From: Clostridia bacterium
Lineage (GTDB): Bacteria; Bacillota; Clostridia; Christensenellales; Aristaeellaceae
Reading direction: 5' to 3'
Length of the DNA stretch: 50,849 nt
Assembly: GCA_900769075.1 (NCBI GenBank)
Contig: CAAGFE010000081.1
Span: 1-50,849, forward strand
A model generated the notes under the pieces. The model searched no databases. It saw nothing but the letters and a program-made list of their open reading frames with translations, and was not told the origin of the DNA. The position numbers and the translations under genes were made by a program. Shown in pieces: positions 16,193-24,386 of this stretch (the first letter of the stretch is position 1; the number at the start of each line of letters is the position of its first letter).

Positions 16193-16783
16193 ATGGAGCT
16201 GATCTGGATGGAATACAGTTGTGTTCGCTGCCTTTTTTGCAGTAGAAGGAAGGAAGCGCAGGTGGTTCGCCTCATCCATGCAAGGGGATGGGGCCATGCG
16301 CTCTTTGCACAAAGGATCAAAACCGTGCTGGTGGACGGCGTGTGGACCGAAACGGTCGCGCCGCTGATGCCCGGGTATGTTTTTGTATATTCCAATGACG
16401 AGACGGATCGGTACGAGGAGCTTCATTCGCTGCCCAATGTGATTCGCATGCTGACCTACGGGGACGGCTCAAACGTGCTCAAGGGCCGGGATCTGGAATT
16501 TGCCGATTGGCTGTGGCGGCTGAAGGGCCACATCGAGGTCATGAAGGCGGCCCAGGTCGGCGACCGGGTCGAGATCATCGACGGCGTATTCAAGCAGCTC
16601 CACGGCACCATCATCAGGATGGACCGGCGGCGGAAAACGGTCTGCGTGCTGCTGGAAACCGAGGGAACGCCCAAACACCTGTGGCTGGCCTATGAAATTG
16701 TGGAACGACGAACGGAAGACGGCGGGCCGGAAGGCTGGCATCCTCAGGAGGAAGCGCCGACCTCCGGGCAGCACAACCAATGA
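16193..16783 (+). CDS. loaP: LoaP-type specialised NusG paralogue (processive antiterminator)
   Basis: Binds elongating RNA polymerase and an RNA signal in the leader so that the long operon downstream is transcribed without premature termination. The N-terminal NGN domain (~residues 6-105) includes AQRIKTVLVDGVWTETVAPL followed directly by MPGYVFVYSN. A KOW domain follows near 125-160 (VGDRVEIIDGVFKQLHGTII). At ~195 aa it is the size of LoaP/RfaH-like proteins. It is the first gene after the main promoter, as LoaP usually is at polysaccharide or antibiotic operons. Start is ambiguous: ATG at 16193 follows GAAAGGGGG closely, while ATG at 16208 has GGAG 9 bases before it and starts at the family-like MEYSCVRCLF. 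Housekeeping NusG is unlikely because of the context. Confidence 0.83.
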   Translation: MELIWMEYSCVRCLFCSRRKEAQVVRLIHARGWGHALFAQRIKTVLVDGVWTETVAPLMPGYVFVYSNDETDRYEELHSLPNVIRMLTYGDGSNVLKGRDLEFADWLWRLKGHIEVMKAAQVGDRVEIIDGVFKQLHGTIIRMDRRRKTVCVLLETEGTPKHLWLAYEIVERRTEDGGPEGWHPQEEAPTSGQHNQ

Positions 16784-16803
16784 CTTTTCGGGGATGAAAC
16801 CAG

Positions 16804-17829
16804 ATGCATACGCACCATCGACACCGCAAGCGGCCGACCGGCATCCGGCTGGTCCTGCTGCTCGCAGGGATTGCGCTGGCCTACGCAGGCGTCCTGCTGG
16901 GCGTGGAGCTCATCGGCAGCAGGCTGGAAAAAACGGAAGCGGCGGAGCCCGTCGGATCGCTGGAAGGGCGGTTCGACACGGACAAGCTGACCCTGCGCGC
17001 CGGAGGACGCAACTGGACCTACCGGGAGCGGGATCTGACCAACATCCTGCTGATCGGCGTGGACTGGTCGGAATTGGGCCAGGACACGTCCTCGGTGCGC
17101 TACGGAGGCCAGGCGGACTTCCTGCTGCTGGTCACCATCGACCGGGACCAGCGGGCAATCAACACCCTCCAGATAGACCGCGACACCATGGCGGCCATGC
17201 GGATCTACGGCCCCTTTGGCGACTACGCCGGGGAAAGGACGCAGCAGATCAGCCTGTCCCACGCCTATGGCGAAACCGATGCAGAGCATTGCCGGAACGC
17301 GGTCTGGGCGGTGAGCAACCTCCTGGGCGGCATCCCGGTTGACGCCTATGTGTCGCTGGACATGGGGAGCATTGCGGTGCTCAACGATGCCCTGGGCGGC
17401 ATCACCGTGACGCTGACGGATGACTTTTCCCGCCTTGACCCGGCGATGACCCCCGGCACCACGCTGACCCTTCGCGGTGAGCAGGCGGAATACTACGTCC
17501 GCGGACGTATGGGCATCGGCGCAGGCACCAACCTCTCCCGCATGCAGCGCCAGCGGGTGTTCATGCAGGCGGCGGGCGATCGGCTCATCGAGGGCATGAA
17601 GCAGGATCTGGACTTCGTGGGCACGCTGTTCGATGCGCTGTCCGGCCATATGACCACCAACCGCGATCGGGGCTGGATCATCAACAAAGCCTATTCGAGC
17701 CGGGATTATCAGCGGACGGAAACGATGAATCTGGCAGGAAGCCATCGCATCGGCGAGGATGGCTTCATGGAATTCTGGGTGGACGAGGATGCGCTCGTCA
17801 GCCTGCTGACGGATTTGTTCTTTGAATAA
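16804..17829 (+). CDS. LytR-CpsA-Psr (LCP) family protein
   Basis: Membrane-anchored transferase expected to attach the finished polysaccharide from its lipid carrier to peptidoglycan. One membrane span (~residues 15-37) follows a basic N-terminus (HTHHRHRKR). The extracytoplasmic LCP domain shows its hallmark blocks: NILLIGVD, QADFLLLVTIDRDQ, LQIDRDTM, and RMGIGAGTNLSRMQRQRVF with the Arg residues that hold the polyprenyl phosphate. Length (341 aa) is typical. It starts 20 bases after loaP and is followed within 46 bases by a secreted protein. In Gram-positive capsule loci such genes sit at this early position next to the tyrosine phosphoregulatory genes. Confidence 0.88.
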   Translation: MHTHHRHRKRPTGIRLVLLLAGIALAYAGVLLGVELIGSRLEKTEAAEPVGSLEGRFDTDKLTLRAGGRNWTYRERDLTNILLIGVDWSELGQDTSSVRYGGQADFLLLVTIDRDQRAINTLQIDRDTMAAMRIYGPFGDYAGERTQQISLSHAYGETDAEHCRNAVWAVSNLLGGIPVDAYVSLDMGSIAVLNDALGGITVTLTDDFSRLDPAMTPGTTLTLRGEQAEYYVRGRMGIGAGTNLSRMQRQRVFMQAAGDRLIEGMKQDLDFVGTLFDALSGHMTTNRDRGWIINKAYSSRDYQRTETMNLAGSHRIGEDGFMEFWVDEDALVSLLTDLFFE

Positions 17830-17875
17830 GACGGGAGATCGGGGAGGCAATGCCCCGGGAAAGAGAGGAAAAAAT

Positions 17876-19042
17876 ATGAAGAGATTTTGGGGAGCCCTGA
17901 TGGCGCTTGTGCTGCTGGCGGCGGGCACTGCCTTCGCCGCGGAGGCGACCGACGCGCCCGGCACGCCGACCCAGGATGCGGTGCTGTCCCTGACGGCGGC
18001 ATGGCAGGACGAGGAACAGACGGCCTACGATCTGACGGTCATGGAGCCGGATCAGCTCACCATGGACACGGTGACCGATATCTACCGGTTTGTGTATGAG
18101 CAGGGCAACCGGCCCGTGCGCTATTTCCCCGAGGAAACCCAGCGACTGATTGAGGCCATGCTGGCGGGCATTGTGGATCCCGACGCGCTGTACATGACCG
18201 AGTTCATGCGCCTGCATGCTGCGGAGGCGGAGGCGCAGTTCGCCCTGACGGCGGAAATGCTGCTGGATGTGGACTACCAGCCCGGCCAGCTGATTCTGGT
18301 GGTGCTGGGCGACACGACCGACCCGGCAGACCTGGTCTGGACGCCGGTGGAATCCCGGGTGACCGAGGTGGGCAAGGTGGAATTCATCGTGCCCCAGGAG
18401 CTGATGCAGCAGCTGCAGGGCGAGGATGTGCTGTTCAGCCTGCTGACGGTGCGCAAGGGCGACCGCGGCGGCATCGTGACGGTCAAAACCGATGAAGAGC
18501 GGACCGATCTGCCCAGCAAGACCGCTGAGGACACCACAAAGGTCATCACCATCATCACGGAGGACGGAACCCCTGCTGAGGACAATTTCCAGCTGGTGAT
18601 CGTGGAGGAAACCGAGGTCATCAAGGAGGAGCTGGCCCGGATCCGCGCCCATGTGAAGGCACAGCAGCCCGTATGCACCTGGCTGCCCGAGGCGGAGCAG
18701 AACGAAATCCAGCTGCTGCTGGGGGACGCCGTCGCCAAGGAGCGGCTGGTGACCTACGATTATCTGGCGCTGATCACCATTGATTATCAGGATACCTACG
18801 GCGACGCGATTGCCGCCTTCACCTTTGCCACGCCCTATGAAGAGGGTCAGCAGGTGGTGACGGTGCTGGGCCTGCCCCGTCAGGACGCCGGCGAGGGCGA
18901 AACGCTTCTGACCTGGGCCGTGCAGCGCGCCCAGGTGAGGGCTGGCGGCGAGGTGGAGGTCGTGTTCGACCAGCTGGCGCTGATCGGCATGGGCGAGGAT
19001 ACCGGCCTGCTGCTGCTGCTGAGCGAGCCGATGGCGGAATAA
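17876..19042 (+). CDS. Secreted protein of unknown function
   Basis: A 388-residue acidic protein with a clear signal peptide (RFWGALMALVLLAAGTAFA, cleavage near AFA-AEA) and no further membrane span, so it is probably released or held at the cell surface. Beyond the signal it shows two stretches of alternating hydrophobic residues typical of beta-sandwich folds (about 140-200 and 305-388). I do not recognise a family. The ATG at 17876 has AGAGG 7 bases upstream; an earlier in-frame ATG at 17822 overlaps the LCP gene and would bury the signal peptide. It lies between the LCP protein and the chain-length regulator, so it may act in surface assembly. Confidence 0.75.
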   Translation: MKRFWGALMALVLLAAGTAFAAEATDAPGTPTQDAVLSLTAAWQDEEQTAYDLTVMEPDQLTMDTVTDIYRFVYEQGNRPVRYFPEETQRLIEAMLAGIVDPDALYMTEFMRLHAAEAEAQFALTAEMLLDVDYQPGQLILVVLGDTTDPADLVWTPVESRVTEVGKVEFIVPQELMQQLQGEDVLFSLLTVRKGDRGGIVTVKTDEERTDLPSKTAEDTTKVITIITEDGTPAEDNFQLVIVEETEVIKEELARIRAHVKAQQPVCTWLPEAEQNEIQLLLGDAVAKERLVTYDYLALITIDYQDTYGDAIAAFTFATPYEEGQQVVTVLGLPRQDAGEGETLLTWAVQRAQVRAGGEVEVVFDQLALIGMGEDTGLLLLLSEPMAE

Positions 19043-19079
19043 TCTCTTTTTCACAGGACGTTCAGGAAAGGCTGTTGTC

Positions 19080-19928
19080 ATGAATAACGATCAGAAGAAA
19101 CCGGGCGGAACCCCGGAGACGGAGCTACGCTCGGCGGAAGCACAGCTGTTCTCGGAAATCCTGAAGCGGATGGACGAGCAGGACCGGAGGCGCCAGGCCG
19201 AGCAGAGCAGGGCGAAGGAACAGGAGGGGCAGACCATCGACCTGGTGGAGCTGTTCTTCTTCCTGCTGTCCAAGCTCCACTACATCGTGCTGGGCATGGT
19301 GCTGGGCGGCGTGCTGCTGGGCTTTTACGCCTCCTCCCGCGTGGTGCCGATTTATACGGCCACCTCCAAGCTGTTCATCCGCGGCCAGACGGGCATGAGC
19401 ATCATTTCCGACCTGCAGATCGGTACCGTGCTGACCTTGGACTATCAGGAAGTGTTCAAAACCTGGGAAGTGCACGAGTTGGTCAATGAGCAGCTGGGGA
19501 CGAACTTCAGCTATTCTAAGCTCCAGAGCATGCTGACCGTGACCAACCCGGAGGATACCCGCGTGATGTATATCACCATCCGGGACACGGATGCCCAGCG
19601 GGCGGCGGACATCGCCAATGCCTATGGCACCGCGGCCAAGCGCTTCATCACCGAAACGATGTTCACCGATGAGCCCAGCACCTTCTCTGTGGCGCTGGTG
19701 CCCAGCACGGCAAGCTCCATCAGCATGACGAATTATGTCATCCGCGGCATCCTGGTGGGCACGGTGCTGGCCGGCGGCATTCTGGTGCTGGTCTTCCTGC
19801 TGGACAACCGGCCCAAGTCCCCGGAGGACATCATGCGCTTCGCCAACATCCCCACGCTGGCGGTGATTCCGATGAATCCGGAGCTGTCCGGCGATAAGAA
19901 ACACAGAAGGAAGGCGAGAAAATCGTGA
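19080..19928 (+). CDS. CpsC/Wzz-type polysaccharide co-polymerase (chain-length regulator, kinase activator)
   Basis: Membrane protein that controls chain length and, in Gram-positives, activates the separate tyrosine kinase. It has two membrane spans (about 68-86 and 220-242) enclosing an extracytoplasmic Wzz domain (YTATSKLFIRGQTGMSII near the start). The C-terminal cytoplasmic tail (NRPKSPEDIMRF, NIPTLAVIPMNP) is the segment that contacts the kinase. Unusual is the ~65-residue charged N-terminal extension (RMDEQDRRRQAEQSRAKEQE, likely helical or coiled coil) ahead of the first span; most CpsC proteins start close to it. The kinase gene overlaps its stop by 4 nt (GTGA). Confidence 0.87.
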   Translation: MNNDQKKPGGTPETELRSAEAQLFSEILKRMDEQDRRRQAEQSRAKEQEGQTIDLVELFFFLLSKLHYIVLGMVLGGVLLGFYASSRVVPIYTATSKLFIRGQTGMSIISDLQIGTVLTLDYQEVFKTWEVHELVNEQLGTNFSYSKLQSMLTVTNPEDTRVMYITIRDTDAQRAADIANAYGTAAKRFITETMFTDEPSTFSVALVPSTASSISMTNYVIRGILVGTVLAGGILVLVFLLDNRPKSPEDIMRFANIPTLAVIPMNPELSGDKKHRRKARKS

Positions 19929-20668
19929 ATCAGATGAAGATAACCCGCTTTCCGGTGCTGGATTACGCCAGCAATGAGGCCATTAACACCCTGTGCACCA
20001 ACCTGTTTTACTGCGGCGACAACATCCGCACGGTGCTGTTCACCAGCCGCTATGAACAGGAGGGCAAGTCGAGTATCACGATGAATGCGATGCGCACCCT
20101 GGCCAGCTGCGGCAAGCGGGTGGTGGTGGTGGATACGGATCTGCGCTGCTCCTCCCTGGCCCGCAGGTATCGCTTCGCCTATGCCAACCAGCAGGTGAAC
20201 GGCCTGGCCCAATACCTGGCCGGCATGTGCCCTCTGGATGATGTGCTCTATGCCACCAATCTGCCCAATGCCTTCCTCATTCCGGCGGGACGCGAGGTGC
20301 TCAGCTCTCTCCAGCTGCTCTCCTCCCCCCGTTTCGGCGAGATGATGGAGATCCTGCGCCAGCACTTCGACGTCATCCTGGTGGATTCTCCCCCCGCGGG
20401 CGTGATTGTCGATGCGGTGGAGATTGCCAAGTACTGCGACGGCGCCATCATTGTGGTGGCGCACAACGTCGGCCGCAAGCAGGACATTGCCGAGGTTGCC
20501 TCCAACATCAACAAAACCGGCTGCAAGGTGCTGGGCGCGGTGATGAACGGCGTCAACCTGAACTCCTTCAGCAACCGCAAGTACTACTATCGCTCGGAGC
20601 GCTATTCGTCCTATTATCACTACGTCAAGAATAAGGAAGAGCGCAGCGGCGACGCGGCACAATCATGA
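19925..20668 (+). CDS. CpsD-type bacterial tyrosine kinase
   Basis: Cytoplasmic autophosphorylating kinase that, with the CpsC-like partner, tunes polysaccharide export. Walker A lies in SRYEQEGKSSITM (residues 41-53), Walker A' in VVVVDTDLR (Asp70, Asp72) and Walker B in VILVDSPP. The C-terminus carries the substrate tyrosine cluster, with seven Tyr between residues 220 and 233 (KYYYRSERYSSYYHY). Starts at GTG overlapping the previous stop (GTGA); an internal ATG at 19934 is a possible alternative. Length 247 aa is typical. It is coupled by ATGA to the phosphatase gene. Confidence 0.9.
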   Translation: MNQMKITRFPVLDYASNEAINTLCTNLFYCGDNIRTVLFTSRYEQEGKSSITMNAMRTLASCGKRVVVVDTDLRCSSLARRYRFAYANQQVNGLAQYLAGMCPLDDVLYATNLPNAFLIPAGREVLSSLQLLSSPRFGEMMEILRQHFDVILVDSPPAGVIVDAVEIAKYCDGAIIVVAHNVGRKQDIAEVASNINKTGCKVLGAVMNGVNLNSFSNRKYYYRSERYSSYYHYVKNKEERSGDAAQS

Positions 20669-21396
20669 GCCGTCAAGCGTTTGCGGATTTGCATCAGCAT
20701 GTGCTGTGGGGGCTGGATGACGGCCCGAAAACCCCCGAGCAGATGCACGCGATGCTGGGCATGGCCGTCCGGGACGGCATCGGCCTGATCGCCGCGACCA
20801 CCCACGCCTACCCGGGCCTGCGGGCGTTTGATATGGAAACCTATCTGGCGCGGCTGAACGAGGCCAACCGGTACTGCCGGGAGCAGGGCTGGGCGCTCCG
20901 GGTGACGGGCGGATGCGAAATCCATTACAGCGACAACGTGGCGGATCTGGTGCGGGCGGGCCGGCTGCCCACGCTGGGCGAATCGCGGATGGTGCTGATC
21001 GAGTTCGACCAGGATGCGTCTGCCGGGGAAATCGAGGAAGCCGCTGACCGGCTGTACCTCGCAGGGTGCCAGCCCATCATCGCCCATGTGGAACGGGTGG
21101 GCTGCCTGGTGCATGCCCCGCAGGCGGCCATGGAAATCCGCGAGGAGCACGGGGTGTTCTTCCAGATGAACTGCGCCACGGTGCTGCATCCCCGGGGCTT
21201 CCGGACGGGGCGCTTCGTGCGGAAAATGCTGGAAGCCCAGGCCATCGACCTGGTGGCAACCGATGCCCACGACACGGCGGTGCGCCCCGTGTGCATGCAG
21301 GACGCCCACCGGCTGCTGGCGGAGAAATACGGGTCGGACTACGCCCATCGGCTGACCCACTTTGACGTGATGGGCGAGAAATCGGAGCAGGTGTGA
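20665..21396 (+). CDS. CpsB/YwqE-type tyrosine-protein phosphatase (PHP fold)
   Basis: Metal-dependent phosphatase that removes phosphate from the tyrosine cluster of the CpsD-type kinase. The PHP signature lies at residues 8-20 (DLHQHVLWGLDDG), with further metal ligands in AATTHAYP, GCEIHY, IAHVERV and ATDAHD. Length 243 aa is typical. It overlaps the kinase stop by 4 nt and is itself overlapped by the next gene, an S24/S26-type peptidase, by 4 nt (GTGA). That last overlap links the RiPP-like genes to the polysaccharide operon. Confidence 0.9.
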   Translation: MSRQAFADLHQHVLWGLDDGPKTPEQMHAMLGMAVRDGIGLIAATTHAYPGLRAFDMETYLARLNEANRYCREQGWALRVTGGCEIHYSDNVADLVRAGRLPTLGESRMVLIEFDQDASAGEIEEAADRLYLAGCQPIIAHVERVGCLVHAPQAAMEIREEHGVFFQMNCATVLHPRGFRTGRFVRKMLEAQAIDLVATDAHDTAVRPVCMQDAHRLLAEKYGSDYAHRLTHFDVMGEKSEQV

Positions 21397-21881
21397 CCAT
21401 GGAAATCACTGCGGTTGAAACGCGGCGCATGTCCATCGCTGCGTGGCGGGCGATGGCGAGGGAAGGCCCTGCGCCGCCCATGTGCATCCCGCTGGAGGGC
21501 GACAGCATGCGCCCGCTGATCCGGCGCGGACGGGACAGGGTGACGATTGTCCCCCTGACACGCCCGCTGAGGCGCGGCGACGTGGTGCTGTTTGAATTTC
21601 CGCCGGGACGGTATGTGGTCCACCGGGTGTACCGGCTGAAGGACGGCCGCGTGCAGACCCTGGGGGATCACTGCTGGAACCCCGACCCCTGGCTGCCGGA
21701 CGCGGCGGTGCTGGGCCAGGCGGTGCAGGCGGAACGGGGCAGGCTGCGCCTTGCGCTGGACAGCGCCCCGGCGCGGGCCTGGGGCCGCTGCTGGATGACT
21801 GCCCTGCCCCTGCGGCGGGCGTACTTCGCGGCGCGGCATATGGTCGGAAACGTGCTGAGAAAACTGGGATGGAGGAGGTGA
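21393..21881 (+). CDS. S24/S26-family signal-peptidase-like protein, Ser-His type
   Basis: A 162-residue peptidase-fold protein. The catalytic Ser38 is in EGDSMRPLI, followed by the RRGDVVLF strand. His77 in YVVHRVY stands where bacterial signal peptidase I usually carries Lys, so it is of the Ser-His type, like SipW. It has no evident N-terminal membrane span; the C-terminal ~35 residues are basic and amphipathic and may rest on the membrane. In other RiPP clusters such short S24/S26 proteins are proposed leader peptidases. Here it starts with GTG overlapping the CpsB-type stop and stands 5 bases ahead of the radical SAM gene. Not a general signal peptidase, judging by context. Confidence 0.72.
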   Translation: MTMEITAVETRRMSIAAWRAMAREGPAPPMCIPLEGDSMRPLIRRGRDRVTIVPLTRPLRRGDVVLFEFPPGRYVVHRVYRLKDGRVQTLGDHCWNPDPWLPDAAVLGQAVQAERGRLRLALDSAPARAWGRCWMTALPLRRAYFAARHMVGNVLRKLGWRR

Positions 21882-21886
21882 TAAAC

Positions 21887-23065
21887 ATGCCGGAAGTAGT
21901 TGAAGTGAATTCGCTGGCGGAGGTGCTGGAGGATTTGGAGAGAAGGGGCATCCCGGAAGCACAGCGAATTTACCCCATCAATGATTATTTGTCCATGAAG
22001 GCAAGGCTTCAGAACGTTCCCTCCAACGGGGGGTTTGAGTTGACCCCCTTTTGCAATCTGGACTGCAAGATGTGCTATGTCCATCTCCGTCCCGATCAGC
22101 TTGAGCCGGGCCAACGGTTGCTGACGGTTGACGAATGGAAGAACCTCATTGACCAGGCGGTGGATGCGGGCATGATCTCGGCGGACTTGACCGGCGGCGA
22201 GTGCCTGACCTATTCGGGCTTCAAGGAGGTGTACCTGCATCTGCGTTCCAGGGGCGTACGTCCTGCGGTGCTGACCAACGGACGCTTGCTAACGGAGGAC
22301 ATGGTGGCCTTCTTCGCGGAAAACCCGCCGTCCGTCATTCAGGTGACCGTATATGGCAGCAGTGATGACGCATACGAAAAGGTGTGCGGTCACCGGGCGT
22401 TCCAGGAGGTCATGGACGGCATCGAGCGGGCAAAAAACGCCGGGCTCAAGATCTACTGCACCATCACTCCCAGCCGCTACATGCAGGACGATGCCGATGC
22501 GCTGTTTGAAGCTCTGCGTTCCAGAAATGTGACCTATTACCTCGGCGGCTCCATGCTCCCTGCGCGGACGGAAACAGGCAGGGAACTGGATGAGTTCAGC
22601 GTGGAGCTGGATGCATACATGTCCATGCTGAAGAATGAAAGGCAGTACAGAGCCACCCTGAAGAACGACGCGGAGGTTGCAGAGGTGCCGCGGTATATGC
22701 CGCCCTTCAAGGGGGAGCTGCGCGGCCTGCCCTGCGGCGGCGGACACAGCGGCTTCCATATCAACTGGAAGGGCGAAATGTGTCCCTGCATTGCTTTCTC
22801 TCACACGGTACATATTCCGATTCCCGAGAATGGTTTTCACGACACCTGGAAGAAGATCGGGGAGATCATGGATACCTACCAGGCACCGGCGGAATGCAGT
22901 GATTGCAAGCTGAGAGTGGCTTGTAAATCCTGCCCGGCAGAAAAAAGCTTAAGCGGGTTGGATGGAAAGCTTAACAAGAACGTGTGCTTGCGGATAGAAC
23001 GTAGAGTGAATGGCAAAGAGGTTTCTATGACAGGCGAAAGCAGCACGATGTATAATAATCGTTGA
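21887..23065 (+). CDS. Radical SAM/SPASM peptide-modifying enzyme
   Basis: Iron-sulfur enzyme expected to use S-adenosylmethionine to modify the peptide encoded next. The CxxxCxxC cluster is CNLDCKMC (Cys56, 60 and 63). The barrel shows DLTGGECLTY and VLTNG. The C-terminal SPASM region has the Cys set for further clusters: LPCGGG, EMCPCIAF, CSDCKLRVACKSCPAE and KNVC. An N-terminal stretch of ~50 residues may serve for peptide recognition, but the PqqD-like domain is on a separate protein. GGAGGAGGTGAT precedes the ATG at 21887; an in-frame ATG at 21869 overlaps that site. Sactipeptide, ranthipeptide and other thioether or C-C forming enzymes share this architecture, so the chemistry cannot be assigned. 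Confidence 0.85.
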   Translation: MPEVVEVNSLAEVLEDLERRGIPEAQRIYPINDYLSMKARLQNVPSNGGFELTPFCNLDCKMCYVHLRPDQLEPGQRLLTVDEWKNLIDQAVDAGMISADLTGGECLTYSGFKEVYLHLRSRGVRPAVLTNGRLLTEDMVAFFAENPPSVIQVTVYGSSDDAYEKVCGHRAFQEVMDGIERAKNAGLKIYCTITPSRYMQDDADALFEALRSRNVTYYLGGSMLPARTETGRELDEFSVELDAYMSMLKNERQYRATLKNDAEVAEVPRYMPPFKGELRGLPCGGGHSGFHINWKGEMCPCIAFSHTVHIPIPENGFHDTWKKIGEIMDTYQAPAECSDCKLRVACKSCPAEKSLSGLDGKLNKNVCLRIERRVNGKEVSMTGESSTMYNNR

Positions 23066-23087
23066 CAATTAACAAGGAGGGATTTTC

Positions 23088-23324
23088 ATGAAAAGGGCAT
23101 ACAGCAAGCCGTTTACAAAGAAAGTAGAGTTCTCATATGAGAGCCAGGTAGTTGCGGCATCAAATCCTTTTTTAGGAAATGTTGCCAATCCTGATAATTC
23201 GGGCAGATGCCAACAATTAACTGGTGATTGCAATATTTTGTGGAATGCATCATACGGAACTGCAACATTTAATCTTAATACTTGTTGGAAGAAACCGTTT
23301 ATGAGTAATGACTGCAGTGAGTGA
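23088..23324 (+). CDS. Candidate RiPP precursor peptide
   Basis: A 78-residue peptide with AAGGAGG before the ATG, set between the radical SAM enzyme and the kinase/PqqD protein. The N-terminal ~25 residues (KPFTKKVEFSYESQVVAAS) are a plausible leader with a hydrophobic/acidic recognition stretch and no membrane span. The remaining ~53 residues form a possible core, rich in Asn, Gly, Thr and Ser. They hold four Cys (41, 48, 66 and 76), two Trp (52 and 67) and aromatic residues, ending in FMSNDCSE. The gene and the first ~200 bases of its neighbour are clearly more AT-rich than the flanks. I match it to no named RiPP class. The last 17 bases overlap the next gene. Confidence 0.72.
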   Translation: MKRAYSKPFTKKVEFSYESQVVAASNPFLGNVANPDNSGRCQQLTGDCNILWNASYGTATFNLNTCWKKPFMSNDCSE

Positions 23325-24378
23325 TGATGTTCATAAGGCTGTTTGCAGCCTCATTGATGCGGTAGAAAATATCAAGTACTACCCTAATATGGAGGAGCAT
23401 GGCCTCAATACATGGATCGAAGGCGAGTTGCGAATTAAGCGTATACTCGATAATAATTGGTGTTTCTGTCCGATTTTCGGCACCGGCTTCCCCTGCATTG
23501 TCACGGACGCTAACTACCAGAATCTCCAGCTGTACGCAGACAAGGATGTGAAGCTGGATCAGAACCTCCGCTTCCTGATCCGCACCGCCTTCGAGTGCCG
23601 CTTCGCCTACGAGGGCATCGTCTCCCTTCACGCCTCCTGCGTCGAGCTTTCCGGCGAGGCCATCTGCTTCACCGGCGATTCCGGCATGGGCAAGTCCACC
23701 CGGGCCAAGGCGTGGGTGGACGGCCTTGGCGCGGAGTTCATCAGCGGCGACCGTCCGGCCATCCGCCTGGAAAGCGGCGGCAATGTTGCCTGCGGCGTGC
23801 CCTGGGACGGCAAGGAGCAGATCTTCCGCAACGTGGAGCGCCCGCTCAAGGCCATCCTGGAGGTCCGCCGCGCGCCCTTCACCCGCCTGCGCCGCCTCAG
23901 TCCCGACCAGGCCTACCGCATCGCCATCCGGCAGGCGTTCATCCCCATGTGGGACCCCGACACCGCCGCGCTGGCGATGGTCAATGTCCGCACGCTCTGC
24001 CGCACCACGCCTGTCTACCGGCTGTTCTGCGGCCCGGATGTGGACAACGCTCGGGCTGTGCATCGCATTCTCTTTGACCATCCCGAGGAAATACAGGAGG
24101 AATTGCCTGAAATGAAGATCAAGCCAGGCTTCACACTGCGCCATGTGGTGGATGAATACATGGTCATGCCCACGGGCGACAACATCAAGCGCTTCGGCGG
24201 CACGGTCATCCTGAACGAGGTGTCCGCCTTCATCTTTGAGCAGCTCCAGCAGCCCATCTCCCGGGAGGATCTGCTGTGCCAGGTGCTCGCGGAGTTCGAC
24301 GTGGACGAAGCCACCGCCGCCGCCGATCTGGACGCCCTGCTGGAGCAGTTCCGCCAGCTGGAACTGCTGGAGGAGTAA
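23308..24378 (+). CDS. HPr-kinase-like protein fused to PqqD-type RiPP recognition domain
   Basis: A 356-residue two-domain protein. Residues ~95-265 resemble HprK: the P-loop is FTGDSGMGKST (near 120-130), followed by EFISGDRPAIRLE and VACGVPWDG. Residues ~272-356 match the PqqD-like peptide recognition element (PGFTLRHVVDEYMVMP, AFIFEQLQQPISREDLLCQV). HprK homologues in lasso peptide clusters phosphorylate a Ser of the precursor, so phosphorylation of the Cys/Ser-rich peptide next door is a reasonable guess. PqqD domains present the leader to the modifying enzyme. The ATG lies inside the 3' end of the precursor gene (17-nt overlap), with a weak GGAAGAAA site. Confidence 0.8.
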   Translation: MTAVSDDVHKAVCSLIDAVENIKYYPNMEEHGLNTWIEGELRIKRILDNNWCFCPIFGTGFPCIVTDANYQNLQLYADKDVKLDQNLRFLIRTAFECRFAYEGIVSLHASCVELSGEAICFTGDSGMGKSTRAKAWVDGLGAEFISGDRPAIRLESGGNVACGVPWDGKEQIFRNVERPLKAILEVRRAPFTRLRRLSPDQAYRIAIRQAFIPMWDPDTAALAMVNVRTLCRTTPVYRLFCGPDVDNARAVHRILFDHPEEIQEELPEMKIKPGFTLRHVVDEYMVMPTGDNIKRFGGTVILNEVSAFIFEQLQQPISREDLLCQVLAEFDVDEATAAADLDALLEQFRQLELLEE

Positions 24379-24386
24379 GGCGCGTC

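Noticed and set aside
16781..16791. Repeat of TGACTTTTCGG, identical to 15991-16001 in the main promoter
   Set aside because: Here it covers the loaP stop codon, has no -10 box at the right distance, and an 11-base match can occur by chance.
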